DNA of 64,000 nt, taken from assembly GCA_963737145.1 (NCBI GenBank), contig CAVTRO010000007.1, forward strand, positions 1,817,520 to 1,881,519. Reading direction: 5' to 3'. This document shows, piece after piece, positions 47,001 through 57,200 of this stretch. Each line of letters begins with the position of its first letter. Position 1 is the first letter of the stretch. A program made the position numbers and the translations under genes. The notes beneath the pieces are model-generated. The model did no database searches. It was not told the DNA's origin and saw only the letters and a program-made list of their open reading frames with translations. This stretch comes from AP-15 sp963737145 (lineage in GTDB: Bacteria > Pseudomonadota > Alphaproteobacteria > ATCC43930 > CGMCC-115725).

Positions 47001-50000
47001 CGCGGCGTCGCTCCGCTTCGCCAATTCAGCCTCGCTGTACTGCATCTCCTCGATCGCCGAATCGATCAATGCAGTGGCGCCTTGCATCAGGTCCGTCGAA
47101 TCGGCGTAGACACCCAAAGTCTCAACGCCAGCGCACGCATGTTGCCGGATCTCGTCCCAATCGACCGCCGCGGCGCCGATCGCCACGAGAGTGGCCGGCT
47201 GCCGGTCGGTGACGTCCGAAAGCGAGACTTCCAAGCCGGTTTGCTGCGCCAGTTGGTTTTCGATGCGGGAGCGGTATTCGCTGTCTCTAGCGAGTTTGGT
47301 GACGTCGATCGTCAAATCGGCGGCTAATTGTGCATGCAAATAAAGATAAACATGCAAAGCCATGAACATTGCAAAGGCGTCGCTTTCGGGAAGCGAGTGC
47401 AAGAGACGGAGCCTCTCGTTGTCGGATGGAGGTTGGTGCTCTCCACCGTCACGACACGAACGAAACCCAAGCGCCCGCTTGACGTAAAAGTCGGCTATCG
47501 CGCTAAGGAAGTGATCCTCTGATCCAGCAATAACGCGAGCAGTTGTCTCGCCGAAGTAACGCATGCCGCGTCGCGTATAATATAAATACGACAGCCATTG
47601 CTTCCACAAATTGCGGTGCAGGAAAACGTGAAGGCCCCCAAATGAATTTTTGATAACCCACAAGCGACCGAGCGACCGCGTGTCACCAAACACTGGGATT
47701 CCACCCATCTCGTGAGCTTGGTCGATGAGTAAATTAAGGTATTTAACCTCAGCGTCTCTCAGGGACCCTCTCAAACCCCCGATCGGAGTGAACCAGTCCA
47801 ACGACATGGATCGGTCAAATAATCGAACGCCGCCGTCCGTCTGAATCAACGGCAGGTATTGAGGATAATAGGGCTCTCCGGGCGGGTGGCGGGAATCCCA
47901 AGAATCGTAGCCTGCCGAGGCGGCTTGATCGAGCGTGATCGTCGATAGGTCTTCATTGAACGGCTCGTAGTAACACACGGTTTCCGGGAGCGGCCGAAAT
48001 TTGTCCCAAAACCAGGTGCTGGAGGTGCGCCAGCTCGAATGGATAAAAATCAGGCGAGTGGGCGCCGCAGCAACAAGCGGCATTGGCAACGGCAACGCAC
48101 CTGTCTCCTCGGCGCTGCCGTCCATTTCGGGTGGGTGATCGTCTGCCGGCCCGGGCCCGATGGTGCGCGTCCGGCTTTCGTCGCCTTCCGTTTGACGGAA
48201 TTTTTGAAATAACACGAACCAGTCCGACGGATCGACCGAATGGGGCAGGAATAGTTGGGGCATATGACGATAGGCCATCAGTATGCTTGGCTCGTCGTGG
48301 TGAACCAGGCCACAGGCCAGCAATGACGTCCAGGCCTCGTCCATCAGATCGCGGAAGCGCGGCCAGCATTCGGCCGGACCGACCAGATGACAACCCTGGA
48401 AATACTGGGCGCCGCTACGGATCACGTCGAAGATCGGCCGATCGTCGGGGGGACGCACATAAAAAACATTCATCCGGCCGCGGGAATCGAAGCGCCACGG
48501 CACGGCCGGGTCGAAGCGCTGGTCGTCCCGGCAATAGCCGAAGTCGACCCACGCGACCTGCGCATGCGCGATCAGGCCGAGACCGAGCGCGGCGCATACA
48601 AACGCCGGCTTCAGCGACATCAGCAGGACGTAATCCGGGTTCCAGAACTCAGGGTAGCCCGGGTTGTGAACAAGGGCGTGCAATGCCGAGCCCATCGTCC
48701 GCTCGATCGAGCGATAGAGATCCGCGAGCTGCCCGTTCTCCCCTAGCAGATCGTCACAGACCAGGATTGTGGTGAGCTCTTCCAGGCCATGTTTGCGACG
48801 AATCTCCAGGATCGCCTCGGCGAACCGTTCCTCGGTGAAGATCACCATCTGATTGCGCAGCCGCGCCAGGTTGTCGAACCGGGCGAGATACGTCTCGCTC
48901 GATCGTTTCTGCCATGCCGGGATCGGCACTCCGTTCACTGCGCCGGACCAGTCACCGCGTCCGATGTCGAAGAACGCCGAAACGATCGAGACCTCGTGCG
49001 GCGACCCGGCTGAAACTGGCGGGGCGGAGTTCGTCCCCCGGGCGGAGTTCGTCCCCCGGGCGGAGTTCGTCCCCCGGAAGGTACGGACCAGTTCGGGAAA
49101 ATGTGCGGGCAGAAATTTCAGCGGCACGCTTTCGCCACCGCTCGCCGCCGAGGTTTGGCAGATCGTGATCTCGCGCGGCGCCGCGAAGTCTCCATAGAGC
49201 AGGTAAGTGGATTTTACGGTCCCTCCCAACGCCCATGGCGATGGCCAGGAAAGGACCGTCGCGCCTGGCTCGCGGAACGGCTCGCGGTCGAGGCGCAGCG
49301 TTCGCCAGCCGCCGATCTCGGTATCGGTGTTCAGGATCTCGGCTGGCTCTTCGTCGTTGGTGATCAATAAAAATTTGTACTTCTTCCGGAACGCCGCCAG
49401 ATACTCTTTCACTAGGCTGTTCGGTAGGTGCTGGAGCACGTCCTTGCACAGGAGCAGATCGGCGCGCGGCAGTTTTCCCAATGACTCGAACGTTTCGAAG
49501 CTAATACCATCGCTGCCAAAGTCCTGTCGGTTTTTCTCTACCACAGCAGGCACGACGTCGATGCCGAGATAGCGCACGCCGGTCCAGTCGACGAGCTGTG
49601 AGAACTGCCAATCGCCGCAGCCGAAATCGACGACGCTACGGATGCCGTTCTGTGCCATGAACTGCTGGAGAAAGGCGCGGTACTCCACGGTCTTATCCGG
49701 TGCCGAGCCGACCCCGCTCCCGGGGCCGAATATCTGGCGCCCGTAGATTTCCACAAACCGCCTCCTGATCTCCTCGACGGAGCCATTCGAGTGACTGAGT
49801 TGTCCAGTGTCCGGCAAATTTAGCGCGTCTGATTTTTCGAGCTCGGCGCGAGCGAACCCGATCTGATCGCTATCTCCTCCCGCGACGTTCACCTTTGCGG
49901 CATTCAACTCCGGATCGAAGGTGATGTAGCCGTACACTTGACGGTTATCGAGATATTGCGGAATGCCGGCCTCGCGTGCGCTCTTGCAGAAGACGGCAAA

Positions 50001-53000
50001 TTCCCAATCGTCGCTGCCGTCCAAGTAATGCAGTTCGGGAATGACGTCCTTTCTGACCAGATAGGTGCAGTGCACGACCGGGACCTCGACGACGCCGCGA
50101 ACCCAGCGGTGGGTAATCCATTGGTATTCGTCGCAGCCGGCGAAAAAACCCGCCGCATCGGTCTTCGCAAAGAAATTCGAATAGCCGTGAGTGGGATTGG
50201 TCACGCGCAGGAACGGGGCGACGATCGGCAGATTGAGGGCCACCAGCTCTTTCAATGTGCACGAACGGATGAAATTGTCCGTATCGCACACAAAATAAAA
50301 ATCGCACCCGTGCTCGAGCGTTTTTTGCAGGCTCACATTGCGGATGTGGCCGAGCACGCGGAAGCGGGTCGAATTCCACTCGTGCGGCGGGACCTGCTCG
50401 ACCGGCTCCGCGACCGGCTCGGCATCGAACTCGACGCCGGCATAGGAGGGACCCACGCGCTGGACCCATTCACGCAGGATCTGCTCGGTACGATCGGTAT
50501 TGTTGTTTGTCCGCACGTAGAGAAAAATTGCAGGCTTCGGATAGTCCAGTCCTTCGATGCAGTTTAGGTGAAGCGGGAGAGGCCGCTCCTTCTGCTTGGC
50601 GAGAATGGCCAGCAAGATCCGCGGATGGGCGTCGATGTGGGCATGCAGGTCACGCGCCGGACGCAGCGCGTGCTGCGATTCGAAATCCTCCGCACCAAAG
50701 GAGCCGAGCACCAGGGTCGGGGGCTGATCGCTCTGCGGCGCATCTTGCTCGGTGGGCGCCGGTACGACCGCTGGAGCCGGGCTGTGCGTTGACGGCGTCT
50801 CGGGTTCCACCGCCACTTCGGGCTCGGCTTCCGGAGGTGATTCCACGCTGGCTGTCTCCTGCGCGTGCAATGACAATTGCCTGTCATCCGTCGGAGGTGT
50901 GGCTGAATTTTCCAACCCGAGGAAGCGTTCGGCGGTCTCTGCTGTATCGGCCGGCGCGGCGGAGGGCAGGCGTGCGGCGTCGAGAAGCGCCGCGCGCACA
51001 TCCACGGCATCGACCGTCGCGAGCCATGCCGTGCCGTCGCCGATGCCGTAGGAGATGATCAGGCGCTTGCCGTCGGGATGCCAGGCGAGCCCGGCGGCGA
51101 ACTGGATCCCGGGCCCCTCGAAGATGAACGGCCGGCTGACGCCGCGCAGCGCGTAAGTGTCATCGAACCAGACAAAGCGATGATGATAGAGCCGCTCCTT
51201 GTTGTCGGCGCCGCTGAAGCCGACCTCGTGCACCAACGCAAGCCAACCCCCGGCAAATTGGATCGCCTGGCTGCCGCCGCGGAACTCCTCGGCGGCAATC
51301 GCCGGGATCGACCCGGCGACGGTCCGCGCCATGTCGTCGACGATGCGCGTCGGATCGCAGAGATAGATGAAGCGCAGCTCGTCCCCGGCTTCCGCCGGGG
51401 CAGGCCCCGCGACGAGCGGCATCCAGTTCTTTTCGTGCCGCCGCGGTCCCGGCGGCTCGAGCACGCGCCAATCAACCAGACGGTGCGGGCCCGTGCCGCT
51501 CTCGTCGATGCGCGTCACTACCTGCTGGCGCCAGCCTTCTGGTGTCAGCTCGCACAAGACAGCGATGCACCACAGCGCGCCCTGCCAGGCGAAGAGCCGC
51601 ATGTCCTCAAAGCCCAGCACCAGCCCGAAGGCAGGCGCTGGCAGGTCGGTCGGTGGCAGGATCTCGACGGATGAGGTGACCGCGAGCGTCGAGTTCGAGC
51701 CGCAGCAGGAAATTGCGCGTCTCCACCGGCCCGTCGCCCGGCGTGCGGTATTCGCCGCCCTCCAGCACGAAATTAACGGTGCGCTGGACCATGACGATCT
51801 CGGCGCCGCGGCGCGCCACCGACGGGTTCATCGGGTGCCATCCTTCGGGCGGCGTAAAGCCGACCGGCTGCGTCGCGAAAGTCGGCAGCAATTTCGCCGC
51901 CGGCCCGACATAGAAGCGCAGATTGTATCGCGCCAAGTCGCGCGTCCCGGACGGGACATCGCGATTGAGCGCCAGCCAGTTGCAGGCGGCAAAGCCGCGG
52001 TCCTTGCGCGCCGCGTCGCGCGCGTAATTGGCCGCGATCGAGTACTCCTCCTGCAGCCCCCACTGGTAGACAAAATCCTCGACGAAGAGGGTGTCGCCCT
52101 TCGGCCGCTCGAGTGCCAGCCCGCGTTCCGCGAACAGCGCCGCCGCCTCGTGCTGGCCGCGGTCGCGGTGATAGCGCGCGAGGTCGTAGAGCGGCTCGGC
52201 GCGCTGCGGCCGCTGATTGAACGCCGCGAGCGCCTGGCGCAGGAAGCCACCCTCGTCGCCCAGGTCCTTGAGGCAGCGCGCCTCGGCCAGCCGGGAGTGC
52301 CACGCCTCCTCTTCCCATCCGCCCATCTCGGCGCGTTTGGCATACGCCTTTGCCGCGTCGTCGAGCCGCCCGGCATCGCGGTAACTCTGTGCGAGGTAGA
52401 ATGTGTAGCGCGAGACGAGCCCGGGATCGGTCTCGGTGGTTAGTGCGCTTTCGAGCAATGCCGCGTCGTCGTGATATTTGCGCGGGTTGCGGCTGCGCGC
52501 GCCACCGCGGCTAGCCTGGACCGACAACCCGGCGGCCTTCGCGTGCCCACGCTCGCCCGGCGGCGCCTCGAGAAATTCGTGCAAGACGCCCCTATAGGCG
52601 TAGGGCAGCCGATTGCTGCAGATGTGGCCGCGGTAATGGGTGACTGCGCCCTCGTCCACCAGCACATCGTAATGGTCGTGGCACATTTGCGCCTTGAAGG
52701 CGTTCAGGTCGAAGCCGGGTTCGATCACCAGGACATCGTCGGCGTCGAGGATTAGGGCATAGTCGATGTCCGCGACCTCGCGCAGGCGCTGCAGTGCAAA
52801 GCTGCGGTTGTAAGCAAAGTCGCGCCAGGGCTCCTCGATGACCTGACCCCGGACGCCGTGCTCGTCGATAAAATCGCGGACGACCTGCTGCGTGCCGTCG
52901 GTCGAACCGGTATCGACGACGAGAATGTAATCGACCAGCGGCAGCGCGCTCGCAAGACACCGGCGGATGAGCTCCGCCTCGTCCTTGACGATCATGCAAA

Positions 53001-53028
53001 GACCGATCGTATTGCAGCCGTCAGCCAT
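44055..53028 (-). CDS. giant multidomain glycosyltransferase/methyltransferase/sulfotransferase-like enzyme (one frameshift)
   Basis: About 2,990 residues once a break at 51696 (GAGTC read as GAGTTC) is repaired; the repaired join RLDSTLAVTSSVEILPP matches an internal repeat later in the protein. Order: GT2 (VVDTGSTDGTQQVVRDF, LILDADDVLVI); TPR region; propeller-like domain with AAGLAWHPDGKRLIISYG; GT-A domain (LYVRTNNNTDRTEQIL, FYFVCDTDNFIRSC); methyltransferase (VDFGCGDWQFSQ); HtrL/YibB-like domain (VSIVSAFFDIGRGDWSGAV, HAQVAWVDFGYCRDD); sulfotransferase-like P-loop domain (RLIFIHSSWRTSSTWFWDKF); second TPR; second propeller (AAGLAWHPDGQRLIVSY); GT25 (IHVISLDRTPARLAEFYRRN, ITVAEDDAIFS); final methyltransferase (SVIDVGCGVGTWLRAA). 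No membrane segments. Probably assembles and decorates a complex glycan. It could be several genes in some relatives, but here the frame is continuous. Confidence 0.88.
49021..49078 (-). repeat. 18-base unit in three tandem copies
   Basis: GCGGAGTTCGTCCCCCGG is repeated three times head to tail, adding RGTNSA three times to a linker of the giant enzyme just before its HtrL-like domain. The repeat keeps the frame. Confidence 0.95.
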
Positions 53029-53176
53029 GGCTATGATTGGGAGAATATTGAGGAATTATAGCGAAAACGGAGGGAAGGCGCCACCACTACTCTACGCTCC
53101 CCGGTGTTATCGCCGAGTTACCAAAAACGCCTATTGGTGTGAAGCTGACCGGGGATCCCCAATTTCGCTCTCCCTG

Positions 53177-53256
53177 TCGCCCCGCGAAAGCGGGGGCCCA
53201 GGGCTTCGGGGACAGTGTCGGTTGCCCCCGGGTGACCGCTTTCCCGGGCATGACGA
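53177..53256. repeat. intergenic palindromic repeats (REP-like)
   Basis: Two facing elements, CCCCGCGAAAGCGGGGG and CCCGGGTGACCGCTTTCCCG with GGCATGACGAC, occupy the gap between the giant enzyme gene and the zincin-like gene. This GTCATGCCCG...AAAGCGG type is widespread between proteobacterial genes. Confidence 0.6.
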
Positions 53257-53292
53257 CAGGAATGGTGGGTTGCAAGGGTTAAATTCGGATTA

Positions 53293-54166
53293 CTAGCCGA
53301 GCCCGAGGCGGGACTTTACTTGCCGCGGCAGGCACCCGGGCGCGCCGATCTCGGCGCAGCTCGCGGTCCAGGCCGCGAGATAAGCCTCGATCGGCAATGC
53401 GGGTTGGGGCCAGCGATTGACCGCACCCATGTCCTCGACGCATCCGTTGTCGCGCTCGAGCATTTCTAGGATGGCGAGAATTGGCGGCCCGTCCATCGGG
53501 TTGAGGCCGGTCTCCTTGGCGAGGGTATCGCGCATTTTGGCAAACCATGGCGCGATATCGGCGCCGGGCGCGGGCCCGCCCGGCTGCCGGTAGCCTTCGA
53601 TCACCTGTGCGCGGTACTGCCGGATCGCCTGGCCGAAGTCGTTGGTGCCGGCATACGGGGGGTCCCGCTCCCAGCTCTCGGCGAGCAGGCCGAGGCCGCG
53701 GATCGAGAACGCCTCGACCATCGAACTCCTCGAGCCACTGGCAGGGCACATGCGACTTCGCATTGAGCTGCCAGCTGTTGCACAGCACATGGCCGAGCTC
53801 GTGGCCGAACTGGTAGGCGAGTTTGGGCCAGTCGCGAGCGTCGATGTCGACGACGATCCAGGCCTCGCGCGGCGGATCGCTGTGCAGCCAGACAAACGGC
53901 GGCCCGCTGATATGATCCTCGACGCGTAACCGGTCCGGTTGCCGGTCGGAGAGGAGCTGCACACCGGAAAGCGCCACCTCCCGCGCGCGGTTGAGAACGA
54001 GGGCTACGCTCGGCTGCGGCGAGCCGTCCCAGTCGCCGCCTAGCTCGATCGGTGCGGTCAGCAAGGTCATCGGCGCGGCCTTCTCGTTTGCCTGGCCCAT
54101 AACAGCGAACCGCCAATTGCCGATGATTACTCCGCCCGCCAAGACCAAAAAACAGCGACGGTTCAT
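53293..54166 (-). CDS. exported zincin-like protein of unknown function (one frameshift)
   Basis: About 290 residues. The N-terminus MNRRCFLVLAGGVIIGNW is a signal-type segment. The central part holds YQFGHELGHVLCNSW, an HExxH-like metalloprotease motif (HELGH). After a break near 53724, where GACTC on the plus strand reads GAACTC, the other frame continues MVEAFSIRGLGLLAESWERD, IEGYRQPGGPAPG and ends CLPRQVKSRLGLG at 53293. The fold looks like a periplasmic zincin, but the third zinc ligand is not certain. ATG at 54184 is an alternative start. Located between the collagen-like gene and the giant enzyme, it may process or assemble the secreted protein (inferred). Confidence 0.75.
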
Positions 54167-54243
54167 TCCTCCTCGATACCTCATTCGCTCGGCCAGGTCG
54201 AGGCGGCGGACCCAATTCATCCACCGCCTACCCCCAGCTCCAC

Positions 54244-57200
54244 TTAGTGCGGCGGCAGCAGCAGCGATTGGTGCTTCAACAGATCCGCCAGATTGAGCTT
54301 GCCGGCGCCTTCGAGGTTGACCACGGCGCTGCCGTGCGGCCCGGTGACCTCGAGCGAGGTCTTGGTGCCCGGGCCGAAGCCCGGGTCGTTGTGGCCGGAG
54401 CCGAGCACCTTCACGAAGCTCGATAGGTTCGCCAGATCGTGGGCCAGCGGCGCACCGGCCAGGATCTGCGTCAGGTCGAGCTTGTCGCCCTGCGACAGGC
54501 TGAAGTTCTGGACGAAGTCGGTGCCGGCGCGGATCAGCAGATCGGTGCCTTGCGCGCCAGGGGTGTGGCCTGGCTGCCCGGCTGCGGGACCGGCGACATA
54601 CAGGAACCGCGGGCCCTGATCCTGCGGGCCGAACAAGTTGCCGGGGTTGATTTCCGCGCTCAGCTTGTCGTGGCCGCTACCGCCGCCGCTCGGCGCGCCG
54701 GTGGCGCCGGTCGAACCCGTGGTGGCCCCGCTCGGCGGGTCGAGCGTCGCGACATAATACGTCTTCCCGCCGATGGTCTCCGTGGTAACGGGCTCGAAGG
54801 TGCTTGAGGCGCCGCCCGCCAGTGTGACGTTGCTGAAGGTCGCCACCGTGCTTGCCCCATTCTTCAAGGTCAGCGTGTGACCACTCAACGACGCACTGGT
54901 AAACGGGATGTTGCTCTCGGCGATGCTGTCGCCGTCGTTGAGCTGCGCCAGGGCGACGCTGTTAGTGGTGCCGATCGTCGTGATGGCGACGCTATCGGCG
55001 GTGCTATTGGTTCCACTGCCGTAGGTGATCGTGCCGCCGCTGGGGCTCGTGCTCAACAGGAGCATGGAGTTGTTGTTGAGCGTGAAATTGCCGCCGCTGA
55101 CCGCTCCGGCGACGTCGAGATCGGAGCTGGTGAGCGTGACATTGCCGCCGCTTACCGATCCGCCGATATCGGAAACGGAGCTGTTGAGTGTGATCGTCGC
55201 ACCGCTCAGCGATCCGCCGATATCGAGAGCGCCGGAGCTGACCGAAATCGTCCCGCCGCTGACCGATCCGGTGACGTCGAGGGTCGTGCCCGTGACGGTG
55301 TAGGTCCCGCCGGAGATATTCGAGACCACGATCTCGCCGCCCGAACCGGTCGGTCCGATCGGACCTGTGGCACCGGTCGGCCCACTCGCTCCGGTCGCGC
55401 CGGTCGGTCCACTCGCACCCGTCGGGCCTGTGGCGCCGGTTCGCCCGGTCGGTCCGGTGGCACCGGTCGGTCCGGTCGGCCCCGGTTGCGCCGGTCGGCC
55501 CGCTCGCACCGGTCGGGCCAGTGGCGCCGGTTCGGCCGGTCGGTCCGGTCGCACCGCTGGCACCGGTCGCACCTGTGGCTCCGGTCGCACCGGTCGGTCC
55601 ACTCGCTCCGGTGGCGCCAGTCGCGCCGCTCGCACCGGTGGCGCCGGTCGGGCCGGTCGCACCCGTCGGGCCGGTGGCACCGGTTCGACCGGTCGGTCCG
55701 GTCGTACCTGTGGCGCCGGTTGCGCCAGTCGCACCGGTTGCTCCGGTCGAACCCGCTCACCGGTTGCACCTGTAACACCAGTGGCGCCGGTCGGACCGGT
55801 CGCGCCGCTGGCTCCGGTTGCTCCTGTCGAACCCCGCTCGCCGGTTGCACCTGTGGCGCCGGTCGGGCCAGTGGCGCCGGTCGGGCCGGTCGCGCCGGTT
55901 GCACCTGTCGGACCGGTTGCACCGTGCAGCACCAGTGGCGCCGGTCGGACCGGTCGCGCCGCGTGGCTCCGGTTGCTCCTGTCGAACCCCGCTCGCCGGT
56001 TGCACCTGTGGCACCAGTCGCTCCGGTCGGTCCCGTGGCGCCGGTCGCACCGGTGGCACCAGTTGGTCCTGTAGCGCCGGTCGCACCGGTGGCTCCCGTT
56101 GCTCCTGTCGAACCCCGCTCGCCGGTGGCACCTGTGGCGCCGGTTGCACCTGTGGCGCCGGTTGCACCGGTCGCGCCGGTCGGACCTGTCGCGCCGATTG
56201 GACCGGTCGCGCCGGTCCGACCTGTCGCGCCGGTTGGACCGGTCGCGCCGGTCGCACCTGTGGCGCCGGTTGCGCCAGTCGCACCGGTCGCTCCTGTCGA
56301 ACCCCGCTCACCGGTTGCACCTGTAGCACCAGTGGCGCCGGTTGGACCGGTCGCGCCGCTGGCTCCGGTTGCTCCTGTCGAACCCCGCTCGCCGGTTGCA
56401 CCTGTAGCACCAGTGGCGCCGGTCGGACCGGTCGCGCCGGTGGCTCCCGTTGCTCCTGTCGAACCCCGCTCGCCGGTTGCACCTGTGGCACCTGTGGCAC
56501 CTGTCGGCACCTGTGGCACCTGTGGCACCGGTTGCACCGGTTGCACCTGTGGCACCGGTCGCGCCGGTCGGACCTGTCGCGCCGGTCGGACCTGTCGCGC
56601 CGGTTGGGCCTGTGGCTCCGGTTGGGCCAGTCGCGCCGGTCGGACCTGTCGCGCCGGTTGGGCCTGTGGCTCCGGTTGGGCCGGTGGCTCCGGTTGGACC
56701 TGTGGCTCCGGTTGGGCCTGTGGCTCCGGTTGGGCCTGTCGCGCCGGTTGGGCCTGTCGCGCCGGTTGGGCCGGTGGCGCCGGTTGGGCCAGTGGCGCCG
56801 GTCGGACCTGTGGCGCCGGTCGGGCCTGTGGCGCCGGTTGGGCCTGTGGCGCCGGTTGGGCCTGTGGCGCCGGTTGGGCCTGTGGCGCCGGTTGGGCCTG
56901 TGGCGCCGGTTGGACCTGTAGCGCCGGTCGGACCTGTAGCGCCGGTCGGGCCGGTGGCGCCGGTCGGGCCGGTGGCGCCGGTCGGGCCAGTGGCACCGGT
57001 CGGGCCTGTGGCTCCGGTCGGGCCGGTGGCGCCGGTCGGGCCTGTGGCTCCAGTTGGGCCAGTGGCTCCGGTCGGACCTGTGGCTCCGGTTGGGCCTGTC
57101 GCGCCGGTTGGGCCTGTCGCGCCGGTTGGGCCTGTGGCTCCGGTTGGGCCCGTGGCTCCGGTCGGACCTGTGGCTCCGGTTGGGCCTGTGGCTCCGGTTG

